From NCBI GenBank assembly GCA_947489085.1, contig CANLCJ010000025.1, positions 1 to 64,000 on the forward strand: a stretch of 64,000 nucleotides of DNA, in the 5' to 3' direction. Each line of letters opens with the position of its first letter. The stretch's first letter is position 1. Source of the stretch: an uncultured Flavobacteriaceae bacterium. GTDB taxonomy: Bacteria; Bacteroidota; Bacteroidia; Flavobacteriales; Flavobacteriaceae. The notes beneath the pieces were generated by a model. That model worked only from the letters and a program-made list of their open reading frames with translations, was not told where the DNA came from and did no database searches. Below are positions 27,783 to 37,502 of this stretch, piece by piece. Made by a program: the position numbers and the translations under genes.

Positions 27783-30700
27783 ATGGCTCTAAAAGTAGTG
27801 ATTTCGCACAAAACTGTTTATAAATACGATCGCAATGTAAATTTGTCTCCTCATATTTTTCGTTTACGTCCTGCACCACACAGTAGAACTCCTATCGAGG
27901 CTTATTCGTTAACTATAAAACCAGAAAACCATTTCTTTAACTGGCAGCAAGATCCTTTTGGAAACTACCAGGCAAGAGTTGTTTTTCCAGAAAAAACAAA
28001 TGAACTTTCTATTGATGTAGAGATTGTTGCCGATTTAAAAACTATTAATCCTTTCGATTTTTTTATAGACGACACAGCAGACGAGTTTCCTTTTGACTAT
28101 GAAGATCACATCAAAAAAGAGTTAGGCCCTTATCTCGAAGTAGAATACCAAGACCCCTTAATCGATGCTTTTATTGAAACCATTGATTACACCCCTAGAA
28201 AAACCATTTATTTTTTAATAGACCTCAATAGAAAAATATACGAGTATTTAAATTACAACATTCGTTTAGAACCCGGCGTACAAACACCACAAAAAACGTT
28301 AGAGTGCAAATCTGGGTCTTGTAGAGATTATGCTTGGTTATTTGTACAAGTGCTGCGCCAACTTGGTTTTGCAGCGCGTTTTGTATCTGGATATATTGTG
28401 CAATTAAAGCAAGATGAACTTTCTTTAGATGGGCCTTCTGGCCCTGCTAACGATTTTACAGATTTACATGCTTGGACAGAAGTATATGTTCCAGGTGCTG
28501 GTTGGATTGGTTTAGACTCCACTTCGGGATTGCTTACGGGAGAAGGACACATACCACTTGCCTGCACCCCACACTACGAAAGTGCTGCTGCGGTAACAGG
28601 CCTATCCGATCCTTGCGAAACAGAGTTTGATTTTAGCAATTCTGTAACCAGAATTTTAGAGTCTCCCAGAGTAACTAAACCCTATACCGACGAGCAATGG
28701 AAAGCCATTAATAGACTTGGCCAAAAGGTGGAACGCGATTTACAAAAAGGAGATGTTAGGCTTACCATGGGTGGAGAACCTACATTTGTATCTATAGACG
28801 ATATGGAGGCGCCTGAATGGAATACTGATGCTGATGGGCCACACAAACGCAAATTGGCTAACGATTTAACCAAACGTTTATTACATAAAATTGCTCCGGG
28901 CGGCATGCTGCATCATGCCCAAGGAAAGTGGTATCCCGGCGAACCTCTACCAAGATGGGAAATCCAATTGTATTGGAGAAAAGATGGTAAAAAAATATGG
29001 CATAACGAGCATTTACTTTCTGCCTTTTCGCCTAATCCTATTGTTGCTCCCGGAAGCGATATTTTATTTTTACAAACACTTAGCACCTATTTAGGCGTAT
29101 CTCAAACTTATATTTTACCTGCTTACGAAGATGCATTTTACATGTTATGGGAACAAGATAACTTGCCTGTAGACATAGACCTCTCTAAAGAAGGCAGCGA
29201 AGACTTAGTAAAAAAACGACTTGCCGAAATACAAGAACAAGGTACACATAAAGCTGTAGGATATGTGCTGCCTTTAAACAAATCTGGAGATGAGTGGTTC
29301 TCTAGTACTTGGCTTTTTAGAAGACACCAACTACTACTTACACCGGGCACCTCGCCTTTAGGTTTAAGATTACCTTTAGCTAGCTTGGCCACAAAACCAG
29401 AGTATGGCGTGTTTCCAGTATACGAACCCGATTTGTTTAAAAAGCGTAAGCAGTTACCAAGTTTTAAGCGCTTGGTAAATGTTCGGCACAAATCGATTGT
29501 TACCAACGGTTTAAACACTAATAAACCAAAATACTTTGTAAAAACAGCTATTAGTGCAGAAATTAGAGAAGGTAAACTCTATCTGTTTCTACCTCCCTTA
29601 GATGGTATGGATGCTTTTTTGGATTTAATAGCCTCTATAGAAGCTACTGCAAAACAGCTCAACATCCCCGTTATTCTTGAAGGGTACAACCCACCTCACG
29701 ACAACCGTGTTGAGTCTATGAAAATTACACCAGATCCAGGTGTTATTGAAGTAAATGTACACCCTACCACCAATTGGGACGATTTGGTAAACAATACATT
29801 TACACTTTACGATGAAGCCAAAAAATCGCGATTAGGTACAGAAAAATTTATGCTAGATGGCAAGCACACAGGTACAGGAGGTGGAAACCACGTGACCTTG
29901 GGAGGCACTACACCCGCAGACAGCCCACTCTTGCGCAAGCCCAGCTTATTACGAAGCCTACTCACATTTTGGCAGCACCATCCTGGACTTTCCTATTTAT
30001 TTTCTGGAGCTTTTGTTGGCGCTACCAGCCAAGCGCCCAGAATAGACGAAGCCAGAATGGAAAACTTGTACGAGTTGGAAATTGCCTTTAGTCAAATTCC
30101 AAAAGATGGAGAGGTGCCTTTTTGGCTTACAGACCGTTTATTTAGGCACTTACTAACCGATTTAACAGGAAATACCCACCGTGCAGAATTTTGTATCGAT
30201 AAATTGTATTCGCCAGATTCTTCCTCTGGTAGACTTGGTATTTTAGAACTAAGAGGTTTCGACATGCCACCGCATGCAAAAATGAGCTTAGTGCAAATGC
30301 TATTGGTACGTACATTAGTGGCTTGGTTTTGGAAAAAACCTTACGAGCACGACTTGGTGCGTTGGGGTACAGAATTGCACGATAAGTTTTTAATAGAACA
30401 CTACGTTCGTGAAGACATAAAAGACATTGTAAAACAGCTTAACAGAGCTGGTTATAAATTTCAAGAAGACTGGTTCGATCCCTTTTTCGAATTTAGATTC
30501 CCGCTACATGGCATGGTAGATATTAATAATATTCATTTAGAATTAAGAGCAGCCATAGAACCTTGGAATGTTTTAGGTGAAGAAATGACTGGCGGTGGTA
30601 CAGCCCGCTATGTAGATTCTTCTCTAGAACGCCTACAGGTTAAAGTTTCCAACTTTACAAGCGAAAGGTACGTGCTTACATGTAATGGGGTAAAAATACA

Positions 30701-31118
30701 ATTGCAACCCACAGGTACAAAAGGCGAATATGTAGCTGGGGTAAAATACAAAGCATGGGACCCGCATTCTGCCTTACACCCTACCATAGGTGTAGATACA
30801 CCTTTAGCCTTCGATATTGTAGACACTTGGAACCGCAAGTCTATAGGTGGCTGCAAATATTTTGTAGCTCACCCCGGCGGGCGTTCTTACGACACTTTTC
30901 CTGTGAATAGCTACGAAGCCGAATCGAGACGTATAAATCGATTTTGGGATATTGGTGAAACGCAAACCGAAGTTGACATTATTGAAGAAGTAAGCGCAAG
31001 CGATACTAACGCCCCGCTAAGAACCGTTGAAGAAATAGGCAGTAAACGCAAATACAGATATAAAACAATACCTGTAGATCCAGAATTTCCAAACACACTA
31101 GATCTACGTAAAAAATAA
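27783..31118 (+). CDS. Transglutaminase-like/DUF2126 fusion protein
   Basis: 1111 residues. The first 100 residues are the 'bacterial transglutaminase-like N-terminal' beta region (VVISHKTVYKYDRNVNLSPH). Next is a papain-fold transglutaminase-like domain with the full triad: Cys180 in GSCRDYAWLFVQ, His229 in DLHAWTEVYVP and Asp245 in WIGLDSTSG. From about residue 300 the rest is DUF2126, with motifs such as RLTMGGEPTFVSIDD and GGGNHVTLGG that suggest a second catalytic module. This architecture recurs in bacteria next to circularly permuted ATP-grasp and alpha-E proteins, and comparative genomics predicts peptide ligation or protein modification. It is cytosolic. It is the first gene of an operon, 12 bases before the ATP-grasp/alpha-E gene. 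Confidence 0.88.
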   Translation: MALKVVISHKTVYKYDRNVNLSPHIFRLRPAPHSRTPIEAYSLTIKPENHFFNWQQDPFGNYQARVVFPEKTNELSIDVEIVADLKTINPFDFFIDDTADEFPFDYEDHIKKELGPYLEVEYQDPLIDAFIETIDYTPRKTIYFLIDLNRKIYEYLNYNIRLEPGVQTPQKTLECKSGSCRDYAWLFVQVLRQLGFAARFVSGYIVQLKQDELSLDGPSGPANDFTDLHAWTEVYVPGAGWIGLDSTSGLLTGEGHIPLACTPHYESAAAVTGLSDPCETEFDFSNSVTRILESPRVTKPYTDEQWKAINRLGQKVERDLQKGDVRLTMGGEPTFVSIDDMEAPEWNTDADGPHKRKLANDLTKRLLHKIAPGGMLHHAQGKWYPGEPLPRWEIQLYWRKDGKKIWHNEHLLSAFSPNPIVAPGSDILFLQTLSTYLGVSQTYILPAYEDAFYMLWEQDNLPVDIDLSKEGSEDLVKKRLAEIQEQGTHKAVGYVLPLNKSGDEWFSSTWLFRRHQLLLTPGTSPLGLRLPLASLATKPEYGVFPVYEPDLFKKRKQLPSFKRLVNVRHKSIVTNGLNTNKPKYFVKTAISAEIREGKLYLFLPPLDGMDAFLDLIASIEATAKQLNIPVILEGYNPPHDNRVESMKITPDPGVIEVNVHPTTNWDDLVNNTFTLYDEAKKSRLGTEKFMLDGKHTGTGGGNHVTLGGTTPADSPLLRKPSLLRSLLTFWQHHPGLSYLFSGAFVGATSQAPRIDEARMENLYELEIAFSQIPKDGEVPFWLTDRLFRHLLTDLTGNTHRAEFCIDKLYSPDSSSGRLGILELRGFDMPPHAKMSLVQMLLVRTLVAWFWKKPYEHDLVRWGTELHDKFLIEHYVREDIKDIVKQLNRAGYKFQEDWFDPFFEFRFPLHGMVDINNIHLELRAAIEPWNVLGEEMTGGGTARYVDSSLERLQVKVSNFTSERYVLTCNGVKIQLQPTGTKGEYVAGVKYKAWDPHSALHPTIGVDTPLAFDIVDTWNRKSIGGCKYFVAHPGGRSYDTFPVNSYEAESRRINRFWDIGETQTEVDIIEEVSASDTNAPLRTVEEIGSKRKYRYKTIPVDPEFPNTLDLRKK

Positions 31119-31130
31119 ACACAGTTAAAA

Positions 31131-33686
31131 ATGGAAGCTAAAACAGCCTCGTTAATAGAACACTACTCTCATATTGATGCTTACGACGAAATGTTTAAAG
31201 AAGACATGACGTTAAGAGACACGTGGAAAAAAGTTTACCATAATTTTGAAACATTAGGACACAATGAAATAATTTCCAGACAAAAAGACATTGATTGGAA
31301 TTTATCTGAAAATGGAACAACCTATAATATTTACAACGACCCCAATGGCCAAAACAGACCTTGGAATTTAAATATTTTCCCTTTCGTAATGCACAAAAAG
31401 GAATGGGATGATGTTGAAAAAGGTTTGCAACAACGTGTGCATTTACTCGATTTGGTTGTTAAGGATATTTATGGGGAAAGACAACTCTTAAAAAAAGGCA
31501 TTATACCTCAAGAGGTTATTTTTGGACACAGAGGTTTTTTAAGACAATGCGATGGTATAGAGAGTTCAACAAAGCAACACTTATCTGTGTATGCCGCAGA
31601 TTTATCTAGAGGGCCTGATGGACGTATGTGGATGGTTAATGATAGAGTTCAAGCACCTTCTGGGATGGGCTATGCGCTAGAAAACAGAACCATAACCAGT
31701 AATGTTTTACCAAATCTTTACAAAGACCTATCTGTTGTAGATCAATACGATTTTTTTAACACCTTTAATCAATTATTGATAGACGCAGCGCCAAACAAAA
31801 TTCTAAATCCCAATATTGTAGTATTAACTCCTGGCCCTTCGAGCGAGTCTTATTTCGAGCATTCGTATCTGGCTAATTACTATGGTTACCCTCTTGTTAG
31901 AGGTAACGATCTATTAGTTAGAGATGGGAAACTATGGATGAAATCTCTAAAAGGCCTAAAGCAAGTAAACGTGGTTTACAGAAGAGTCGAAGATATGTTT
32001 ATAGACCCTCTAGAACTAAGAGAAGATTCTTATTTAGGCGTAGCTGGTTTGCTCGATGTGGTGCGACGTAAAAATGTTAGCATACTTAACCCTGTTGGTG
32101 TGGGCGTTATTGAAAACCCTGGACTTATTCCTTTTATGCCTGCTATTGCCAAGTATTTTTTAGACGAGGAACTTATATTGCCGCAAATCGCGACTTGGTG
32201 GTGTGGCCAAAAAAAGGAATTGGATCATGTTATGGCCAATATCTCCAAATTGGTAATTAAACGTATAGACCGTTCTAGTAGAGAAACCATTGTTTTTGGA
32301 GAACTGCTTGACGCTACAGAGTTGGAAGCTTTAAAGCAAAAAATTAAAAGTCGTCCACACCTATATGTGGCACAAGAGAGGATAAAGTTTTCTACCGTTC
32401 CCAACTTTACCGATGGTAAATTAGAACCTAGAAACATGATATGTAGAGCTTTTGCCATAGCAGATAAAGCAGCTTACAAAATAATGCCTGGTGGTCTTGT
32501 TAGAGTTTCTTCAACCTCAAAAACATTTAAAGTAAACGAACAGCGCGGAGGTACAAGTAAAGACTTTTGTGTTATTGACGAAAACTACGTAAAAACTGTA
32601 AAGCCAAAATATTGCAAAATTACCACTACTGGTTTAACAAAGTTAAACGACTTGCCGAGTTTAACCGCAGAAAATCTGTACTGGGCAGGCAGGTACGCCA
32701 GTAGAGCCCTAGTACTAAGTAGGCATTTAAGAATGGTTTTAAAAGAAGTGTCTAAAACAGACCTTTCCAGTACCTTCCAAAAGCACTCTAAAATAGATTA
32801 TTTATTAAATACAGTTACGGAGCTTACAAATGTTAGCCCTGGCTTTTCTACAAGTAAAAATGTAGACTCTCCAGACGCTATTAAAAAAGAGCTTATTGCC
32901 ATTGTGGTAGACAAAAATAAAGCTGGCAGTTTAGCGAGCACCTTGTCGCTTTTTAGCAATTCCTTTTATGCTATAAGAAATCTAGCATCCACAGACATGT
33001 GGCGTGTTTTAGACAGCATGCAAAAATTATGGCATCCCATAACAGAAGAAGATCAAACCAAACTGTCTTACAAAAGACTGATTAAAATTCTAGATCAATT
33101 GATAACAAAGCTTATCGCTTTTATGGGGCTTATAGAAGAAAGCATACTTGTAGAACAAGGCCTTTTACTGTATTTTATTGGCTTAAACCTAGAACGTGCT
33201 ATGTTAAACACTACAATATTTCAAAATATGCTTATTGGTGTGGAAGAAGACCATGTGCAATACGAAATATTAGAAGCACTCTTACATAGCCACGAAAGCT
33301 TAAATATTTACCGTTACAGCTACCGTTCTCATATCAATATAGAATCTGTATTGTCTCTAATTATGTTGAACACCAAATATGCGCGTTCTCTCACGTTTTT
33401 AGTAGGCAGACTAAAAAAGGATATTGGATACTTGCCACACTCTAAAACCACTAGCGATCTTCAAGATTACGAAAAGGGTATTTTTGAGGCTTACTCTAAA
33501 TTAAGGCTATCGAATACGGAGTACCTTTCTGAAATTTCTGGTACAGATTTACCTATTAGAGCACATTTAAAAACCTTTTTAGATATGTTACAAGTATTGT
33601 TTTTAGAAACTTCGAAATCTATATCAGACACTTACTTTAATCACAGTAAAGGCCACACCCAACTTACGTCCCAAAAATTTAGTTAA
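31131..33686 (+). CDS. Circularly permuted ATP-grasp protein fused to an alpha-E domain
   Basis: 851 residues. Residues 1 to about 480 form the circularly permuted type 2 ATP-grasp ligase (DRVQAPSGMGYALENRTITS, VVYRRVEDMFIDPLELR, and the closing GGLVRVSSTSKTF...RGGTSKDF region). Residues about 520-851 are an alpha-helical alpha-E domain starting at ENLYWAGRYASRALVLSRHL. The usual state is two separate genes, as in the convergent operon at 34.7-37.1 kb, so this is a fusion. The ATP-grasp part should activate a carboxylate as acyl phosphate and join it to an amine; the substrate is unknown. It is three bases upstream of the next transglutaminase gene. Confidence 0.88.
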   Translation: MEAKTASLIEHYSHIDAYDEMFKEDMTLRDTWKKVYHNFETLGHNEIISRQKDIDWNLSENGTTYNIYNDPNGQNRPWNLNIFPFVMHKKEWDDVEKGLQQRVHLLDLVVKDIYGERQLLKKGIIPQEVIFGHRGFLRQCDGIESSTKQHLSVYAADLSRGPDGRMWMVNDRVQAPSGMGYALENRTITSNVLPNLYKDLSVVDQYDFFNTFNQLLIDAAPNKILNPNIVVLTPGPSSESYFEHSYLANYYGYPLVRGNDLLVRDGKLWMKSLKGLKQVNVVYRRVEDMFIDPLELREDSYLGVAGLLDVVRRKNVSILNPVGVGVIENPGLIPFMPAIAKYFLDEELILPQIATWWCGQKKELDHVMANISKLVIKRIDRSSRETIVFGELLDATELEALKQKIKSRPHLYVAQERIKFSTVPNFTDGKLEPRNMICRAFAIADKAAYKIMPGGLVRVSSTSKTFKVNEQRGGTSKDFCVIDENYVKTVKPKYCKITTTGLTKLNDLPSLTAENLYWAGRYASRALVLSRHLRMVLKEVSKTDLSSTFQKHSKIDYLLNTVTELTNVSPGFSTSKNVDSPDAIKKELIAIVVDKNKAGSLASTLSLFSNSFYAIRNLASTDMWRVLDSMQKLWHPITEEDQTKLSYKRLIKILDQLITKLIAFMGLIEESILVEQGLLLYFIGLNLERAMLNTTIFQNMLIGVEEDHVQYEILEALLHSHESLNIYRYSYRSHINIESVLSLIMLNTKYARSLTFLVGRLKKDIGYLPHSKTTSDLQDYEKGIFEAYSKLRLSNTEYLSEISGTDLPIRAHLKTFLDMLQVLFLETSKSISDTYFNHSKGHTQLTSQKFS

Positions 33687-33689
33687 GCC

Positions 33690-34580
33690 ATGAATTTTCA
33701 AATTACGCATACTACAGAATACACGTATACAGATCCTGTAGTTTTTTGCCATAACATAGCAACCATTAAACCCAGAACATCTTTGGGTCAAGAACTTTTA
33801 GATTACACTATCGATATCAACCCAGAACCCACTCAAATTTCTGAACGGATCGATTTTTTTGGAAATAACATTACACGCTTCACCATACAAAAGCAACACA
33901 AAAAACTATCTGTAACTTCTAAAAGTAAGATTACCAGAAATTATACAGAGGTTAAAGAACGTTTCTTTTCTAAAGCGTGTACAGATGTAACGCTGGAGCA
34001 AGCTTTAGAGCTTTTAAATGCCAATAACGAAAATACGTTTACACCAAAACAATTTATCTTGGACTCTATTTTAATAAGAAACACAAAATCTAATATTAAA
34101 GCTTATGCGTTGGAGTCGTTTAAACCCAAACGTTCGGTATTCGAAGCTACCAACGAGTTAATGCAGCGTATTTTTACAGATTTTAAATTCGTTTCTGGCT
34201 TTACAAATGTTTCCACGCCTTTAAGTGTGGTTATGGAAGAAAAAAAGGGCGTGTGCCAAGATTTTGCACAAATAGCTATAGCTTGCTTAAGAAGTATAGG
34301 ACTTCCTGGCCGCTATATTAGTGGTTATATTGAAACTTTACCACCTCCCGGAAAACCCAAACTTATAGGTGCAGACGCTTCTCATGCTTGGTTTGCTGTG
34401 TTTATCCCTGGTTTTGGTTGGGTAGATTTCGATCCTACTAATAATAAGATTCCAGAAAACCAACATATTGTAGTCGGCTGGGGAAGAGACTATTACGATG
34501 TTCCGCCTTTAAAAGGTGTGGTGTACAGTTCTGGTAGTAGCAGTTTAAAAGTGTCTGTAGATATCAGGTCTATAGAGTAA
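33690..34580 (+). CDS. Transglutaminase family protein
   Basis: 296 residues. The N-terminal beta region (MNFQITHTTEYTYTDPVVFC) precedes the papain-like fold with Cys189 in KGVCQDFAQIAI, His232 in ASHAWFAVFIPGFGW and Asp246 or Asp248 in VDFDPTNN. Such proteins may act as cysteine peptidases, amidases or amide-forming enzymes; which applies here is open. It ends the operon with the transglutaminase-DUF2126 and ATP-grasp/alpha-E genes. The spacing of three bases suggests translational coupling. Its 3' end converges on the second, split ATP-grasp/alpha-E operon. Confidence 0.9.
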   Translation: MNFQITHTTEYTYTDPVVFCHNIATIKPRTSLGQELLDYTIDINPEPTQISERIDFFGNNITRFTIQKQHKKLSVTSKSKITRNYTEVKERFFSKACTDVTLEQALELLNANNENTFTPKQFILDSILIRNTKSNIKAYALESFKPKRSVFEATNELMQRIFTDFKFVSGFTNVSTPLSVVMEEKKGVCQDFAQIAIACLRSIGLPGRYISGYIETLPPPGKPKLIGADASHAWFAVFIPGFGWVDFDPTNNKIPENQHIVVGWGRDYYDVPPLKGVVYSSGSSSLKVSVDIRSIE

Positions 34581-34622
34581 TGTAAAACAGCTAAGACCAA
34601 CCCTAAGCACACACATTACATT

Positions 34623-34712
34623 TTATTGTTGCTGTTGCTGCGCCTGCTGCAACGCCTCCATATCTGTATCTGTTGTTGTTCTGTTTTGTGTTTGCTGTTG
34701 TTCTAATGCCAT
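34623..34712 (-). CDS. Putative 29-residue Gln-rich peptide, third gene of the ATP-grasp/alpha-E operon
   Basis: The alpha-E stop TAA, one A and then ATG give TAAAATG, the spacing of a translationally coupled gene. The frame starts MALEQQQTQNR, continues through Thr/Asp residues, and closes with LQQAQQQQQ and a TAA stop. There are 12 or more glutamines in 29 residues and no Cys, signal peptide or membrane segment. It is in a different frame from the alpha-E gene, so it is not its simple extension. Because the neighbours are an ATP-grasp ligase and (convergently) transglutaminase-like enzymes, it could be the peptide substrate. It could also be a chance frame in CAG/CAA-rich DNA or a frameshifted tail. 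I do not recognise the family. Confidence 0.45.
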   Translation of the reverse strand: MALEQQQTQNRTTTDTDMEALQQAQQQQQ

Positions 34713-34713
34713 T

Positions 34714-35667
34714 TTAATCTATATAAAAAAACTCTTTCTCCATTTTTTTACTAATCATAAATAAACTTTCCAAAATTGTTTCTATAAACGTTCTAAAATC
34801 CACCTCAATCTCCTCAGTATATTTATACTGGTATTCTGCATACAATTTATTTACCAGAAAAGCTGTAGAATGCTTAGATGGCTTTTTCTCGTGGGATAGT
34901 GCGTCGATATGTCTGGAAATTTCACTTAAACTATTTACTACAGATCTGGGACACTTTGGGTTTAATATAAGAAATTCTAAAGTATTGTAACTATTGGCTA
35001 CTCCTCTCTCGTAGCGTTTCATCATGTCGTAAGACTCTACACAGCGTAAAAGGGTAGACCATTCCAGTGCTGGAGACACCATAAAACCTTCAGAACGCTT
35101 TAATTCTATGGCTTGTATGTCTATATATTTAGAATGAATAATACCTATTACTTGAGTGGCTCTTTCCATGTTAACACCTAGCTTAATTACCGAAAATACT
35201 TCGTCGAAAAGCAAAGTTGTTCTAATTTTAGCTTTGGTTATGGCTGCAAATTCCATTACGTTAGACGTAAACTCATAAAGCCCCTTTTTAACTAAAAAAT
35301 CTGGAGAATAGTTGAGTACAAAATGGTAAAACTTATTGATGGCTTCGTATAACTCTGTAGATATTATATCTCTAGCACTGTTCGCGTTTTCTCGTGCCAT
35401 TTTAATACAATTTATTATAGAGTATTCCTTGTCTGGATTTAGCCCTATGTTGTAAAGCACATCTGCCTCGTCTAAATCTTTGTTTGATGTGTTAGGCGCA
35501 CCTACCATAAACATTAAAGACTTTAACACGAATTGGCGTGATTGCGATAGTTCGTGAGGCGCATCTAGAGATGAAAAATAATTCACTCTTAAATACCTTG
35601 CAATATGTTCGGAACGTTCTATATACCTGCCCATCCAAAACAGGTTGTTGGCTACTCTTGCTAGCAT
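34714..35667 (-). CDS. Alpha-E domain-containing protein
   Basis: 317 residues, all helical, the normal stand-alone size. It starts MLARVANNLFWMGRYIERSE, the conserved signature of the family, and contains MERATQVIGIIHSKYIDIQ and NPKCPRSVVNSLSEIS. Its role is unknown, but it is nearly always paired with the circularly permuted ATP-grasp ligase and is thought to form a complex or carry its substrate. It begins six bases after that gene's stop. It is only distantly similar to the alpha-E half of the fused protein on the other strand, so the two systems are not recent duplicates. Confidence 0.9.
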   Translation of the reverse strand: MLARVANNLFWMGRYIERSEHIARYLRVNYFSSLDAPHELSQSRQFVLKSLMFMVGAPNTSNKDLDEADVLYNIGLNPDKEYSIINCIKMARENANSARDIISTELYEAINKFYHFVLNYSPDFLVKKGLYEFTSNVMEFAAITKAKIRTTLLFDEVFSVIKLGVNMERATQVIGIIHSKYIDIQAIELKRSEGFMVSPALEWSTLLRCVESYDMMKRYERGVANSYNTLEFLILNPKCPRSVVNSLSEISRHIDALSHEKKPSKHSTAFLVNKLYAEYQYKYTEEIEVDFRTFIETILESLFMISKKMEKEFFYID

Positions 35668-35673
35668 ATTCTT

Positions 35674-37134
35674 TTACTTTTTTAACACCCAAGTATCTTT
35701 CGATCCTCCTCCTTGAGATGAATTTACAATTAAATTTCCTCGTCTTAAAGCTACTCGCGTTAAACCACTTTTTAAAACATAACTTTTATCCTTACCTAAT
35801 AGCGTAAACGTTCGTAAATCGACATGTCTTGGCTCGAAAGATTTTTCACTTTCTATATAAGTGGCATGCACGGATAAAGACATTATAGGTTGTGCGATAT
35901 ATTTTCTTGGATGTTTTAAAATAGTTTGTTTTACCTCTTCAATTTCTTGGGGACTTAACTTATTGCCTATGGAAATACCATAGCCTCCAGCTTCGTCTAC
36001 CGGCTTAATAACCAAATCTTTTATATTATTTAAAACAAATTCTAAATCTTTAGCATCGCTACAATGGTAGGTATGCACATTTTTTAGTATTGGTGTTTCG
36101 TTTAAGTAGTATTTAATAATTTTTGGCATATAGGTATAAATGGCTTTATCATCTGCAACTCCTGTGCCTGGCGCATTTACCAAACATACATTGCCTTTTT
36201 TGTAGGCCGCAAATAAACCTTTAACGCCTAACATCGATTCTGGATTAAACACATCAGGATCTATAAACCCATCGTCTATACGTCTGTAAATTACATCTAC
36301 GCGTTCTGGACCATTTATAGTTCGCATATACACAAAATGGTTCTCTACAAATAAATCTCTTCCTTCTACCAGCTCTATACCCATACCTTTTGCCAAGTAA
36401 GAGTGTTCGTAGTACGCCGAATTAAACACGCCTGGTGTAAGCACCACACAGGTTGGTTTATCTACACCTTTTGGCTTTACGCTTTCGAGAATTTCTAACA
36501 GATTTTCAGAATAATCGGTTACAGTGTGTATTTTGTATTTATCGAATACACCAAATAACGCCCGCTTTAAGGTAGTACGGTTACAAATAACATAGCTAAC
36601 CCCAGATGGACACCTTATGTTATCTTCTAACACATAGTAGTTACCGTCTGAGTGTTTTATTAAGTCTGTTCCAGATATGTGATTGTAAATACCGCCTGGA
36701 GGCGTAAAGCCTTGCATTTGTTTTAAGTAATTCTCGGAAGACTCTATGAGTGTTTTAGGCACGATGCCATCTTTAATAATGTTTTGCTCGTGGTACAAAT
36801 CGTGTAAAAACAGATTTAAAGCTTTGCTTCTTTGCAATACGCCTTTCTCTATATGTTCCCACTCCTCATGGTCTATAATTCTTGGAAATAAATCGAAAGG
36901 AAAAATTTTCTCTTTTGTTTCGTTATTTCCGTAAACTTGAAATGTAATCCCTTGATTAAAAAAAGATGTTTTTGCATATTCATTTAACGCCTCAAAATCC
37001 ATGATGCTGTGGCTGCTGTATAAGGCGAATAACTTCTTATAAATTTCTTTTACGCTTTTATCATCATTAAATACTTCGTCTAAAGTGTTTTCATCGAAAG
37101 TGTAAGAAGAAAATATTGTTTGGTTTTTATGCAT
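35674..37134 (-). CDS. Circularly permuted type 2 ATP-grasp protein
   Basis: 486 residues, the usual size of the separate form. Motifs match the fused homologue on the other strand: EDNIRCPSGVSYVICNRTTL, VDVIYRRIDDGFIDPDVF, GTGVADDKAIYTYMPKI, and near the end GLTRVALRRG with SSQGGGSKDTWVL. These include the acidic and Lys/Arg residues expected to hold ATP and magnesium. It should form an amide or ester bond through an acyl phosphate; substrate unknown. It is the first gene of the minus-strand operon, followed by alpha-E and the Gln-rich frame. No clear TAnnTTTG box was found in front. Confidence 0.9.
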   Translation of the reverse strand: MHKNQTIFSSYTFDENTLDEVFNDDKSVKEIYKKLFALYSSHSIMDFEALNEYAKTSFFNQGITFQVYGNNETKEKIFPFDLFPRIIDHEEWEHIEKGVLQRSKALNLFLHDLYHEQNIIKDGIVPKTLIESSENYLKQMQGFTPPGGIYNHISGTDLIKHSDGNYYVLEDNIRCPSGVSYVICNRTTLKRALFGVFDKYKIHTVTDYSENLLEILESVKPKGVDKPTCVVLTPGVFNSAYYEHSYLAKGMGIELVEGRDLFVENHFVYMRTINGPERVDVIYRRIDDGFIDPDVFNPESMLGVKGLFAAYKKGNVCLVNAPGTGVADDKAIYTYMPKIIKYYLNETPILKNVHTYHCSDAKDLEFVLNNIKDLVIKPVDEAGGYGISIGNKLSPQEIEEVKQTILKHPRKYIAQPIMSLSVHATYIESEKSFEPRHVDLRTFTLLGKDKSYVLKSGLTRVALRRGNLIVNSSQGGGSKDTWVLKK

Positions 37135-37448
37135 ACTTTATCGGTAGTAAAAGCACTAAATTTATAAAAATAAACGACGCTTCTATGTGCTTTATCAATA
37201 AAAATTAGTATTTCTTTCAATATTTAATCAATCGTGTAATCTTTAATACTTGCAGGCATTGAAGATTACGCTTTCCATAGAAAAGCACCCTGTAAATTAT
37301 CAATATAAAACAGAACTTATTTAGTGATTTTTTGGACTTTTAGCATCTTAAAGATTTAATGTAAATATTTTCTTATTCTTAAGTTCTATGGCTTTACATT
37401 TTGTTATAGTTGTTTCAATCTATTCTTATGCAAAATATTTAAAACAAA
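37135..37448. other. Intergenic region before the ATP-grasp operon
   Basis: About 310 bases without a recognisable gene. GTAATCTT at 37236-37243 can pair with AAGATTAC at 37262-37269, a stem of about 10 bp with a wobble and an 18-base loop. Its meaning is unknown. Confidence 0.4.
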
Positions 37449-37476
37449 AAAAGCCTGTTTCTTAAAACAGGCTTTT
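37449..37476 (-). terminator. Terminator of the pdhA-pdhC operon
   Basis: Perfect 12-bp arms (AAAAGCCTGTTT and its complement) around CTTA, with a T-run on the minus strand, 26 bases after the pdhC stop. Confidence 0.88.
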
Positions 37477-37502
37477 AGATCTTTATTAGAGTCAATTTAT
37501 TT

